Part shown: piece by piece, positions 25,077 through 34,126 of the stretch
Numbering within the stretch: the first letter of the stretch is position 1
Layout: the number at the start of each line of letters is the position of its first letter
IMG/VR virus record: IMGVR_UViG_3300002161_000007
Location: 1-61,328 of that record
Strand: one strand, 5' to 3'
DNA length: 61,328 bases
Source: a virus
The notes under the pieces: model-generated
What the model was told of the DNA's origin: nothing
Database searches by the model: none
What the model saw: the letters and a program-made list of their open reading frames with translations, nothing else
Translations under genes and position numbers: made by a program

Positions 25077-25859
25077 ATGGATGATAAACAACAAGCCGAT
25101 GCGCTTAATGCCGCCCTTGCAGAAGAGATTCCTGAAGTTAAAGCACCACCCTCAACCTCTATAGAGTTGTTGCGTGGTGTCTTTAACTCGGAAACTAACT
25201 CATGGGAAAACACCGCATACGTTCGGGAATTAAACGGTTTTGACGAAGAAGCACTGGCTGCTTTAGATAATCAAAACATAGTTTATTCTGAGTACATGTC
25301 CGTACTGTTAAAGCGGGCTGTAGTTTCAGTCGGGTCCTTCTCTGTTAAAGATAACCCAACTGTCATTGATAATTTAATTATTGGTGATCGTGATTTGTTG
25401 TTTCTGAAGATCGTTGAAGCAACCTACGGTGTAAACCGTGAGTACCAAGTGACCTGTGGTTCATGCAAGGCTATGAACGACATTGTTGTTCCAATGAATG
25501 AGTTTGAGAACCGCAAGGTAGACCATGACCCTCAAACACCTTTAGAAGCAACCTTATCTGACGGCACTAAGATTCGGATGCGTCTTCCTAACGGTATGGA
25601 CAGCCAGATCGTTGCTAAAAAAGCAAAGTCAACCGCAGAACAAAATACGTTAATGCTGGCTCGTTGTGTTGAATCCCCAGCCATGTCTAACCCACAGCAA
25701 TGGGCTAAAGGACTTGGTATGAAGGACCGCAATGAGTTGGTTCGGGTACTAATGGACAGCCAACCTGGCCCTGAAGTAGGGGAGGTGAATGCCCAATGCG
25801 CTACGTGTGGCTCAGATCTGAACATCGTGCTTGATTGGGCATCCCTTTTATTCGGTTAA
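25077..25859 (+). CDS. Tail-assembly chaperone / T4 gp26-like protein, zero-frame part
   Basis: A 260-residue protein with two CxxC pairs, C127/C130 (CGSC) and C241/C244 (CATC), forming a likely zinc knuckle. Such Cys-pair proteins between tube and tape measure in contractile phages resemble T4 gp26-type or chaperone proteins. Residues 24-60 resemble the ELNGFDEEALA pattern. It ends DWASLLFG, abruptly, near a likely slippery CTTT. A downstream frame in +1 (25849-25998) carries the expected helical C-terminus. It would guide tape-measure and tube assembly. A short and an extended form are expected. Confidence 0.75.
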   Translation: MDDKQQADALNAALAEEIPEVKAPPSTSIELLRGVFNSETNSWENTAYVRELNGFDEEALAALDNQNIVYSEYMSVLLKRAVVSVGSFSVKDNPTVIDNLIIGDRDLLFLKIVEATYGVNREYQVTCGSCKAMNDIVVPMNEFENRKVDHDPQTPLEATLSDGTKIRMRLPNGMDSQIVAKKAKSTAEQNTLMLARCVESPAMSNPQQWAKGLGMKDRNELVRVLMDSQPGPEVGEVNAQCATCGSDLNIVLDWASLLFG

Positions 25860-25998
25860 TCTAACTCATATATACTGGGAATACGATTTGATAGCCACGG
25901 TTTACAAGGGCTTTACGCTCAACGACATACAAAATATGGCAGTACGCCAACGGGAGTACTGGTCCGCAATGGGTAAATGGCGTAACTCTGGAGACTGA
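25822..25998 (+). CDS. +1-frame extension of the tail-assembly chaperone
   Basis: The +1 frame is open from just after TGA 25819-25821 to TGA 25996-25998 and reads IYWEYDLIATVYKGFTLNDI then QNMAVRQREYWSAMGKWR. This is the form of the second half of tail-assembly chaperones (a helix followed by an M-x-x-RQREYW motif). No good start exists; TTG 25888 has only a weak site. Slippage at CTT-T (25845-25848), like the prfB CUU-U site, would join the frames as WASL-YSVNL. The listed span is the open region; the shift point itself is near 25845-25849. The frame could instead reflect a sequencing error. Confidence 0.6.
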   Translation, partial: TSCLIGHPFYSVNLTHIYWEYDLIATVYKGFTLNDIQNMAVRQREYWSAMGKWRNSGD

Positions 25999-26004
25999 TG
26001 AAAC

Positions 26005-28713
26005 ATGCCTGAAGAACGTGGCGTAGGTGATGGTGCTTTTGGCGGTAGTCCACGCACTGGAAACAATGTTTCCAATGTAAACGCTAACGTTGGCATGCGC
26101 CTTGATAGGTCTATTGCCCGTTTATGGATGACAACGTACGATGATCTTACTAGAAGAGTAAGAACGTTACGTAATGAAATTAGGCAACTAAACACCGAAG
26201 CAAGCCGTACCACTGGGGCAATCACTGGTTCAGGTGGCGGTGCGCCATCTTCAGCATCAACTACTACAGCCGCCGCAACTTCTAATGCTACTGCTACAAC
26301 TGCACGCCTAGTAGCAGGTACAGGTGGTGGTAGCGGTGGTGGGCTTGGTGGCGGACTCGGAAACCTTGGAGGAGGTGGAGGCGGTGGTGGTCTTAGTGGC
26401 GCCGCTATGGCTAGTGGGAACCCTTATGCAATGGCGGCGTCATTAGCGGCTAAATCAATCACTAAGAATTTGGACAAAGTCCAAGAACAACTGCAAAAGT
26501 TAGATGCCCGCATTGATCGTGGTTATGGTCCATCTTTAGAAGCAGACCGTCAGAGCGTGATGTTCCAACAAATGTATGGAATATCTCAACAACAGAATTA
26601 CAACCAATTTAGAAAGCCAATTAACAATTACCGACTTGGTCCTGGTGGTATTAACCAGATGCTTAGTCTTCAAGCAACTACTGGTCTTAACGCTCAAATA
26701 ATGGCTCCAGGTGTGGAAGCAATCCGCACCATGACTGGTTTTGGTTTAAGCACTGGCGATGTAAGCAACATGCTTTCTACGTTGGCTTCTCCAGAAGTAA
26801 ACAATCGTTTAACAATGACGTTGGGTACGGGTCTGTATGGACCTGGTGGTAAGCAACGCTCTCCAGTAGAAGTCATTCAGGCAATTGTTCGTGGTGCTGG
26901 TTTGACTAATGAAAACGTAGTTCGTGGTGCGCTACAACCTGGATCTATGACCCGTGCTCGTTTGAGCGCTATGGGTGTACCTCCAGAAATGCAAGATGTT
27001 GTTATTCAATACGCAATGCAAAACATTCAATACCAGAAAAAGACTGGCGGAAAGAAGGGGATGTACAACCCTGCTGACCGTAAGCAGTTGGGTGTCATGG
27101 GTATTGATAAGAACTTTGCTACTGAACGAGAAGTAACAGATGTTCGTAGAACACAACGTGATGAGTCGTTCTATAACAAACAAAAAGACAACTACGCATC
27201 TTTAGAGCGCAATACCCAGAAGATGGAAGACCTCACACGTAAGGTTGAGGAGTTAACTGCCGCCATTATTGGTGCTCGTATTAGTACCCGAAATAACCCG
27301 TTAACCAATGCTCTTGGTAAAGGTTTTGGTGCGGCTTTTGGTCCAATTAAAGATGCGTTAGGTTTAATTGGTGGAGATGCTTTAGAAGATGGAACAGGAT
27401 CTAAAGCAACTAATGGTGCTAGGGGTGGCAGAGGATCGGTAAATGTACCAAGTAGTTTAAATAAAACGTTTGGTGATCGTTTGCGTCAAATGATGTCAGA
27501 GCGCCCAAGCATCACAATTGGAACTGGTTTCCGTTCCTCAGCGGATCAGCGAACAATGTTCTTGTCCCGCTATTCAAAGACCTCTGAAAAGACAGGTGTG
27601 TACTGGGACGGTTCATACTGGAAGAAGCATGCTGGTGTTCCAGATGCGGCTCCCCCAGGAATGTCAATGCACGAACTTGGTTTGGCAGTTGACCTTAACT
27701 ATCCAACAAAGGCTGACGAAGAATGGTTCATGCGAAACGCTTCACGCTTTGGTTTGAAGACTATCTCAAGCATTGCTGAACCTTGGCACGTACAACCAGC
27801 AGAACTTGCAAATAGCAGAAGGCAATATGAAAAAGATGGAGCGCCGTGGGGACGTGGTCCTGCGGGAACTATTGCTTACCCATTTGACGCTACCTTTGAA
27901 GGAACTCCAGAAGATTCATATGGCGCTAGTGGTGGTATCACTGTTAATTCTCAAATGAGTATTGCTGATTCCATTACTTATTCTCGTGCTAGTAATGTGC
28001 TGAAAATTGGAGGAGGTGGCATTGGTGGTCGTGTAGTTACATTACGTACAGGAGCGCCAAAAACTGGGGAAAATAAAGGTAAAGGTTCTGCACCAGGGTT
28101 TAAACCAGGAACCATCCCTGCGGGATTCATGTACCGAACAACTCCAAACTACCAAGGTTGGGGTTATTTTGTTCCACAATCATTTACCGACGCTGATCTA
28201 GAAGCCTTACACCTACACGAGCAAAAGGATTGGACTAGAACTGTAAAGAATCGTGACGGCACGCTTATGGGCGGATTTGCCATGAATCAATATAACTGGA
28301 ACCGAGGTGGTGGTTTAAAGTATGCAAAGAATCCTGCACTAGCAACTCCTGAAGATCAAAAGAAAGTAGCCAAAGTTCTATTAGAACAACTTTGGGCGCA
28401 CGATGGCTTTGAATCTATTGTACGAGGCAACATAACATGGCCTGGTGCAGGAAAACTTAAATCAATTGATCTTCCTCCTGGAACCCCTATTAGTACTACA
28501 AAGGGTTCTTCAGGTGACCCTATTAGCGCACCTTCTCGTGGTGGCGGTGGTAACACTGTGATCGTAGAGGGCAATGGAGGTGGTATTACAATTGCTCCAA
28601 ACATTTACATTCAATCAGCAGGTAACAATGTGGCAGACGCAAACCGTGCCGCTCAAGAGATTGCAGATATCATTTCTCGTAAAGTTAAAACAACTGCTCT
28701 AAGGGGTATGTAA
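26005..28713 (+). CDS. Tape-measure protein with M15 peptidase and Rpf-like muralytic domains
   Basis: A 902-residue protein. It has an N-terminal coiled coil (residues 36-70), a Gly/Ala/Thr-rich stretch (about 75-150), and a long helical part to about 450. Residues 505-605 are an M15 zinc peptidase: H556 and D563 in MHELGLAVD, E592 and H595 in AEPWH. Residues 725-800 resemble resuscitation-promoting factors: possible catalytic E739 (LHEQKDW), MGGFAMNQYNWNRGGG, YAKNPALATPEDQKKVA. It sets tail length and helps the tube cross the wall during infection. Rpf domains suit an actinobacterial host. Confidence 0.8.
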   Translation: MPEERGVGDGAFGGSPRTGNNVSNVNANVGMRLDRSIARLWMTTYDDLTRRVRTLRNEIRQLNTEASRTTGAITGSGGGAPSSASTTTAAATSNATATTARLVAGTGGGSGGGLGGGLGNLGGGGGGGGLSGAAMASGNPYAMAASLAAKSITKNLDKVQEQLQKLDARIDRGYGPSLEADRQSVMFQQMYGISQQQNYNQFRKPINNYRLGPGGINQMLSLQATTGLNAQIMAPGVEAIRTMTGFGLSTGDVSNMLSTLASPEVNNRLTMTLGTGLYGPGGKQRSPVEVIQAIVRGAGLTNENVVRGALQPGSMTRARLSAMGVPPEMQDVVIQYAMQNIQYQKKTGGKKGMYNPADRKQLGVMGIDKNFATEREVTDVRRTQRDESFYNKQKDNYASLERNTQKMEDLTRKVEELTAAIIGARISTRNNPLTNALGKGFGAAFGPIKDALGLIGGDALEDGTGSKATNGARGGRGSVNVPSSLNKTFGDRLRQMMSERPSITIGTGFRSSADQRTMFLSRYSKTSEKTGVYWDGSYWKKHAGVPDAAPPGMSMHELGLAVDLNYPTKADEEWFMRNASRFGLKTISSIAEPWHVQPAELANSRRQYEKDGAPWGRGPAGTIAYPFDATFEGTPEDSYGASGGITVNSQMSIADSITYSRASNVLKIGGGGIGGRVVTLRTGAPKTGENKGKGSAPGFKPGTIPAGFMYRTTPNYQGWGYFVPQSFTDADLEALHLHEQKDWTRTVKNRDGTLMGGFAMNQYNWNRGGGLKYAKNPALATPEDQKKVAKVLLEQLWAHDGFESIVRGNITWPGAGKLKSIDLPPGTPISTTKGSSGDPISAPSRGGGGNTVIVEGNGGGITIAPNIYIQSAGNNVADANRAAQEIADIISRKVKTTALRGM

Positions 28714-30365
28714 TGGCTAATAAATTCCCAGCACGTTATCAAAATGACCAGTTTTATAACTTTACTAAATATGAAGGTGGCATCAAACCAGGTAGCGAAA
28801 AGGCTATTGGAGATAAAGACAACCCTGGTTTTTTATGGCCTGCCAGTAATTATAAGAATGCTGTTACAGGAACAAACATCAAACTACAGCGTGGGTATAT
28901 GCGTATGATTGCGGAAGCATATGGGACAGATGCAGCAAGTCAAAACTTGTCTAAACGACGTTTTAACTTTCAATTTAACCCTGACGTTCTTGTACGTTCC
29001 GTAACTGCTCGTAATGATGTTCAGTTTTGGATGAACCAAGACCCTAGTCAGTTTGTTAATCCAATCCCAGGACAATCTAACTTTGCTTTTAGTTTCATAT
29101 TAAACCGTGAGGCAGAGGTAGCGTCAGGAACTTACCGTAATAATTCAAACGTTATTACTACTAATAATCGTCCTACAACAATACCTGGAGAAGTACGAGA
29201 TGTTTATGCGGCTTCACCTGGCGGTGGGGGTGGCAAAGTTGGCACTACTGTTGGTGAATATAACCCATCGTCAGTAACTGATATCGGTGTTCTAGCAGAC
29301 CTTATGGTATTTGACCAAGTTATTGGTCAGGGATTAAATCAAGATTTAGCAAACAAACTGTTAGGAAAGATTACTGACTACACAAAAGAATACAACATTA
29401 ATAACCCTACAAATGCATCCGCAGGAACAGCAGATGCTCAAGACCAACAACCACTTGTAATGCCATCAGACTTAGGCGAGTATCTGTCTGGGAATATTGG
29501 TAACTCTGCGTTTCTCATCGCTCAACCAGTACGAATAGTGTTTTCTTCTTTGTACATGGTTGAAGGGTTTATAAGCAGTTCAACTGTTACGTTTAACAAA
29601 TTTAACCTAGCCATGGTGCCAACACAATGCACTGTAGAAATTCAAATGGAAGCAATGTACATTGGATTTGCAACTAGGGATACGTTTCTTACACGTAGTC
29701 TTAAAGTTGCGCTAGAAGACACTCAACCAGGTCAGGGCAGTAGTGATGTAGAGCAAGAAGCCATAAAGTTACAGCCGCTTGCTGATGACCTTGTTAATAG
29801 AGTTGTGCGCTCTAAGAGTTCTATACCATCAAAAATAAACCCATTTAGTAATGACAGCAACAGAAAAGAACTTAAAATATCAGACATTTTAAGTAAGGGT
29901 GACAGTACGTTTTTTGAAGTATCTATGGTCCCTACTAATACTTACGATGTTAATAAAGATTTTATTGCTAAAACAGATGCCACTATGACTATTAGAATAA
30001 CGTACAAAGGTCGTCAAGGTGTTCCTCAAGACCCTGACTTTACAGGTAGTATTGGTAAAATTATCTACGAAACGTCTGCTCAATCAGAAGTTACTTGGGA
30101 CTCTGCTATTCCATTAGTTAACGCAAGGCCAACTACTTTTGAAATAACAAAATTAAACCCAAGTATTGCAAATAAATATGACACGTCATCGGCTGCTAAA
30201 TACCTTATTGAAGTCAATATTGGTTATGTTGTTTCTGGTACTCAAGGTGGTCAAGCAACTTCAAAACAATACGCTCAAGCACTTACAGAAGTGTTATATG
30301 ATAATTGGATAGACGGTGATTCATTCAATGTTAAAACTATACAGTCTTCAACAAAGTTAAATTAA
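28713..30365 (+). CDS. Tube-proximal baseplate protein (CIS-tube/gp53-like)
   Basis: A 550-residue protein. RRFNFQFNPDVLVRS at residues 86-100 and the segment QPVRIVFSSLYMVEGFISSS followed by FNKFNLAMVPTQCTVEIQME match the N-terminal domain of CIS tube-initiator/LysM-type baseplate proteins. The rest is beta-rich with no LysM motif at the usual C-terminal place; a small LysM-like protein is encoded next. It likely connects tube and hub. The start ATG overlaps the preceding TAA as TAATG. Confidence 0.65.
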   Translation: MANKFPARYQNDQFYNFTKYEGGIKPGSEKAIGDKDNPGFLWPASNYKNAVTGTNIKLQRGYMRMIAEAYGTDAASQNLSKRRFNFQFNPDVLVRSVTARNDVQFWMNQDPSQFVNPIPGQSNFAFSFILNREAEVASGTYRNNSNVITTNNRPTTIPGEVRDVYAASPGGGGGKVGTTVGEYNPSSVTDIGVLADLMVFDQVIGQGLNQDLANKLLGKITDYTKEYNINNPTNASAGTADAQDQQPLVMPSDLGEYLSGNIGNSAFLIAQPVRIVFSSLYMVEGFISSSTVTFNKFNLAMVPTQCTVEIQMEAMYIGFATRDTFLTRSLKVALEDTQPGQGSSDVEQEAIKLQPLADDLVNRVVRSKSSIPSKINPFSNDSNRKELKISDILSKGDSTFFEVSMVPTNTYDVNKDFIAKTDATMTIRITYKGRQGVPQDPDFTGSIGKIIYETSAQSEVTWDSAIPLVNARPTTFEITKLNPSIANKYDTSSAAKYLIEVNIGYVVSGTQGGQATSKQYAQALTEVLYDNWIDGDSFNVKTIQSSTKLN

Positions 30366-30367
30366 TT

Positions 30368-30619
30368 ATGGCTATTAATACATCCTCACGGTACACAACA
30401 GTCATTGATACTTCCTCTACTAATATTATTGCTGTTCGTAGAGACACTACTTCAGTACGTTACACAAACTATGTAACACGTTCAGAAGAATCATTTGAAA
30501 GTCTTGCTAATCGTATATTTCGTGATGGTACTCAATATTGGCGAATTGCTGATATGAACCCACATGTTAAATTCCCCGATGTAATACCTACAGGAACGAT
30601 CATTCGGCTGCCTGCATGA
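30368..30619 (+). CDS. Small LysM-like tail protein (gpX-like)
   Basis: An 83-residue product with YVTRSEESFESLANRIFRDG followed by YWRIADMNPHV and PDVIPTGTIIRLP, the pattern of the LysM-type gpX/gp53 proteins that bind between the tube and hub. It is coupled to both neighbours (three-base gap before, ATGA overlap after). It is a baseplate assembly protein. Family match is good though the protein is small. Confidence 0.75.
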   Translation: MAINTSSRYTTVIDTSSTNIIAVRRDTTSVRYTNYVTRSEESFESLANRIFRDGTQYWRIADMNPHVKFPDVIPTGTIIRLPA

Positions 30620-31785
30620 TTTTTAAAAGTAATCATCCTAACTCTCCTGATGTATCAGTTATCTTAAGTGATGTTTCAGTAGATTACGCAACAATACAAT
30701 CTGTAAGTATTGACGTGCATGAAAACATGCATGATATGGCAACTATTACTTTTAGCGGTTTTCTGACTAAAGGTATTACTGATTATGTGGGTGTTCCTGT
30801 TTATATTTCTATTGGGGTTAATGAAAGCCGAGTAATTGAGTTTTACGGTTATGTCTCGTTTGTTGAACCTGTTATGGAAACAAGAAAGGGTTTAATAAAC
30901 AACAGCCCTGTTCAAACTGCTGTGCTGACCTGTATGGGTGCATCCTATGATATGAGCAACAATAAGTACAGAGTGTGGGAAAACGTTACCCTTGCAAATA
31001 TTGTTGAAAAGATAGCAACTACTTATGGGTATTCGCTTGCAGTTCCAGATGATCGTTTTGTATGGAAACGACTATTACAAAACCAAAAGTCTGATTGGCA
31101 GTTTTTAAAAGACGCTTGTAATTCAATTGGGTATTACATGACTACGTCAGGAACCCACATACACATCTATGACCCGTACAAAGCAATTGCACGGCAACTT
31201 CCTTATGTAGAGTTACTCACTGTGCGTGGGGCATTTGGAGACTTAGAATATGCGCCTGGTCGGATTATGGAGTTTAGAGGATTATTTGGAGATATTACTT
31301 TAGACGGGGCTGTTTCTAAATATAACTATGTTGGTATTGATTCATCTGGCACTGTTGTACAAGCCTCTACTTCTGATGATGACTTTACCAAACTTGGTGA
31401 ACTTGTTGAACGGCGATATACCAACGAAGTAGCCACAAACGTTACGTCTGTTGAAATGTTAAATAAACTTGCTAAAGCGTCTACTAAACAAAATTACCCG
31501 TACAACGCCACCGCATTGGTTACTGGAGTTCCAGATCCTGTCCCAGGGTCTGTAGTTAAAATTGATAACTACGACTCCTACTTTGATGGATATTGGATTG
31601 TTAGGGGTGCCAAACATATGGTAACAAGGTCAAACTATCTAACAGAATTGACGCTATCTACTGACTCTACCAATGGTGTAATTCCAGTTAATCAACCAGG
31701 GGCTGCTTTTCAAGCGCCTCCACTACCTATTTTAGTTGACGGCAAATGGTCTGCTTCTTTAGAATTTAGTGATGTATATGTTTAG
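30616..31785 (+). CDS. Baseplate hub protein (gpD/gp27-like)
   Basis: A 389-residue protein. The beta-rich N-terminal part (DVSVDYATIQSVSIDVHENM) and the helical segment ENVTLANIVEKIATTYGYSL with SDWQFLKDACNSIGYYM match late-control protein D/hub proteins, which form a trimer below the tube. The C-terminal part (VPDPVPGSVVKID, DGYWIVRGAKHMV) is the usual hub-domain end. It binds the spike encoded next. The order hub, spike, wedge is the standard contractile baseplate order. Confidence 0.8.
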   Translation: MIFKSNHPNSPDVSVILSDVSVDYATIQSVSIDVHENMHDMATITFSGFLTKGITDYVGVPVYISIGVNESRVIEFYGYVSFVEPVMETRKGLINNSPVQTAVLTCMGASYDMSNNKYRVWENVTLANIVEKIATTYGYSLAVPDDRFVWKRLLQNQKSDWQFLKDACNSIGYYMTTSGTHIHIYDPYKAIARQLPYVELLTVRGAFGDLEYAPGRIMEFRGLFGDITLDGAVSKYNYVGIDSSGTVVQASTSDDDFTKLGELVERRYTNEVATNVTSVEMLNKLAKASTKQNYPYNATALVTGVPDPVPGSVVKIDNYDSYFDGYWIVRGAKHMVTRSNYLTELTLSTDSTNGVIPVNQPGAAFQAPPLPILVDGKWSASLEFSDVYV

Positions 31786-32140
31786 TAGCCCTGTATACAG
31801 AGCCATTGTCACCTACTCAAATAGCGTTAATGGGGAGATAAAAGTCCGAATCCCTGCACTATCTGGGGTACTGGACGTTGTAGCGCTATCTACGGTGGGC
31901 AGATCAGCGTACAATGGTAGTTGGGTAGTACCAGCAATCGGGGAACAAATAGTCGTCACGGCTGATGACGTTAACCTTACCAACCTATTTTGGGTTCAAA
32001 CAAACCCAGTAACCCCTGTGTCTACTGCCTCTATTGAAGCAGACGTAGTAGGGCTTACTACGGATGTAAATGGGTTAACCACCCGTATTAATGAACTAGA
32101 ATCGTATAGGGACGCATTTCTATTAGGAGTCTTTAATTAA
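31778..32140 (+). CDS. Baseplate spike protein with OB fold (gpV-like)
   Basis: A 121-residue protein. It starts MFSSPVYRAIVTYSNSVNG and has an OB-fold-like stretch: KVRIPALSGVLDVVAL, SWVVPAIGEQIVVTADDVNL, NLFWVQ. The C-terminal residues (TTDVNGLTTRINELESY) form a short trimeric coiled coil in place of a beta-helix. Starts at GTG 31769 and ATG 31772 are alternatives. The small spike carries no lysozyme domain, which fits the wall-degrading domains being on the tape measure. Confidence 0.7.
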   Translation: MFSSPVYRAIVTYSNSVNGEIKVRIPALSGVLDVVALSTVGRSAYNGSWVVPAIGEQIVVTADDVNLTNLFWVQTNPVTPVSTASIEADVVGLTTDVNGLTTRINELESYRDAFLLGVFN

Positions 32141-32142
32141 CC

Positions 32143-32556
32143 ATGGCAACGATCAAAACCCCATTTGCTATTGCACCATCAGGGCGAGTTGAGCGTGTCA
32201 TGGACCAGAACGCTATAGCCCGTCAACAGATCATTGATGTTCTTACAACATCTAAGTTTGAGCGAACCATGCGCCCTGGGTATGGTGCGGGCGCTAATGA
32301 TTTGCTTTACGAGCCAGTAGATGATCTTATCTATGGTGAATTTAAAGCCGACGCTCTATTAGAACTTAACAAAAGAATAAACATTGCAAGTATTATTGAC
32401 GTCCGTGTAGGTGCTTCTAGTACCCCTTACTTTGCAGATGATCTTAGTAATACAATTGAGATTTCGGTTTACTACCGAACTGCTTCTCCAGGCGTTCAAT
32501 CTTTTTCATTTAACATCGCCACCCCTGGCGCTCTCACTGAGGAATCGGTAATATGA
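32143..32556 (+). CDS. Baseplate wedge protein (gp25/gpW-like)
   Basis: A 137-residue protein. Residues 20-110 (NAIARQQIIDVLTTSKFERT, MRPGYGAGANDLLYEP, INIASIIDVRV) match the gp25-like family, which forms the sheath-initiating wedge subunit. The C-terminal 30 residues form an Ala/Ser/Thr-rich extension. It overlaps the gpJ-like gene by ATGA. The R-PGYG-x-x segment corresponds to the family's conserved EPR-like core. Confidence 0.85.
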   Translation: MATIKTPFAIAPSGRVERVMDQNAIARQQIIDVLTTSKFERTMRPGYGAGANDLLYEPVDDLIYGEFKADALLELNKRINIASIIDVRVGASSTPYFADDLSNTIEISVYYRTASPGVQSFSFNIATPGALTEESVI

Positions 32557-34124
32557 CAACCTTTGACTATACCAGCAGGGACTATACGTCCATTCAAAAC
32601 GACTTATTTGCTCGTGCGCAGACGCAAATTCCTGAATGGACATCTCGTGATAGTGGTGACTTTGGAGTGCTCATGGTTGACCTGTGGGCGTATATGGGAG
32701 ACATCCTTCATTACTATGTGGACCGTGCCGCTGGCGAATCTTTCCTTAATACTGCAACACAACGTGAAAGTGTTCTTGCAATTGCAAACCTATTGGATTA
32801 CTTGCCGTCTGGTCGTAGGTCAGCAAAAGTAAACATTCAACTGGACGCCAATCTTACAACGGCTACTGATACAAACCCTGTATTCATCCCTAAGTACACC
32901 CGATTTAAAGCAACTCCATTAGTGGACACTGCTTCCCCTGTTATATTCCTGTTAGACACTCCAATTGCTTTTGTAGGAACAAGTAACGGTGCCAGTACAA
33001 GCGTGGTTTCTGACGGTGTTACGTATGCAACCTATCCAAAAACACAAGTAATTTCAGTGGCTCTTACCGAAGGAGAACGCTTTACTGAAACGTATACCTC
33101 TACTGGTTTGGTTGGGCAACGAATTACCTTGCGACAAACAGGCGTTGTTACGGACAGTATTACGGTTACAACAAACGAGGGTGGCGCTGGGTCCACAGTG
33201 ACCTACGCATATGTTGAACGAATCATCAATGGAACAAACAATGACAAAATCTATGCCGTAGATATCACGGCAGATAACTATAGTGTTATTGCATTTGGAA
33301 ACAACGTTAACGGATCTGTACCAGCCGTTAACTCCGCTATTACCATTACTTACCGTAAAAGTCGTGGTAGTGCAGGTAACGTTGTTATAGGCGCTGTCAA
33401 AGAAATAGAAAGCACTACAGTACCTAACAAGCCATCATTAGATGGTTTAGTAGTTGTTCCAAACTCCTTGAAAGCCTCAGGTGGTGTTGACATTGAATCA
33501 ATGGCTTCACTTAAACAGAACATCCCAGCATCTTTTAGGTCTCAAGACCGTGCTGTGTCTTTGCAAGACTATCGTGACCTTGTACTGCGTGTTCCAGGGA
33601 TCGTACGAGCAACGTCGTATGTTAGTGGTAGTACCGTATACATTAAAGCAACCACTCAGCCCTCTGACTATGGATCATCAAACACATTGGTATTAACTAG
33701 TGAAAAAGTTACAGATATTGTTAATTACTTAGCGCCACGTGAAATTGCTTTTGTTACATCTTCAGTAGGAGCATCTGTAAGTTTAACGCCTGTCAACTTT
33801 GCAGGAACTGTTCAAATTAAAGATGGCTATATTCAAGAAGTTGTGTACAACAAAGTTGTAGATGCTATCTATTCATTGTTTGACTTTGATAACTTAGATT
33901 TTGGTACAACTGTATCGCTTGGTAGTGTTTATCGGGCTATTCTTGACGTAGATGGTGTTGATTACACCAACATTACTAAATTTACAATTACTGGGTCAAA
34001 CGTTATTGACAGCAGTGGTTCCTTTATAGGTGTTACTCCTAACGCACAATCATTGTTAGTACTTGGCTCTACATCATCCTTTACACTTACACCTAGCGGT
34101 GGCATTACCGCATCTGGCGGGTAA
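32553..34124 (+). CDS. Baseplate wedge protein J-like
   Basis: A 523-residue protein of the baseplate J family. The N-terminus (FDYTSRDYTSIQNDLFARAQ) and SGDFGVLMVDLWAYMGDIL match wedge proteins gp6/gpJ. The segment SQDRAVSLQDYRDLVLRVPG followed by IVRATSYV is the diagnostic J motif around residues 325-350. The protein dimerises to form the baseplate ring and triggers sheath contraction. It lies between the gp25-like and gpI-like genes as usual. Confidence 0.9.
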   Translation: MTTFDYTSRDYTSIQNDLFARAQTQIPEWTSRDSGDFGVLMVDLWAYMGDILHYYVDRAAGESFLNTATQRESVLAIANLLDYLPSGRRSAKVNIQLDANLTTATDTNPVFIPKYTRFKATPLVDTASPVIFLLDTPIAFVGTSNGASTSVVSDGVTYATYPKTQVISVALTEGERFTETYTSTGLVGQRITLRQTGVVTDSITVTTNEGGAGSTVTYAYVERIINGTNNDKIYAVDITADNYSVIAFGNNVNGSVPAVNSAITITYRKSRGSAGNVVIGAVKEIESTTVPNKPSLDGLVVVPNSLKASGGVDIESMASLKQNIPASFRSQDRAVSLQDYRDLVLRVPGIVRATSYVSGSTVYIKATTQPSDYGSSNTLVLTSEKVTDIVNYLAPREIAFVTSSVGASVSLTPVNFAGTVQIKDGYIQEVVYNKVVDAIYSLFDFDNLDFGTTVSLGSVYRAILDVDGVDYTNITKFTITGSNVIDSSGSFIGVTPNAQSLLVLGSTSSFTLTPSGGITASGG

Positions 34125-34126
34125 TC

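Noticed and set aside
25888-25998. Independent gene from TTG 25888 after the chaperone
   Set aside because: The ribosome site is weak and the peptide reads as the C-terminal half of a chaperone, so a frameshift fusion explains it better; kept only as an alternative.
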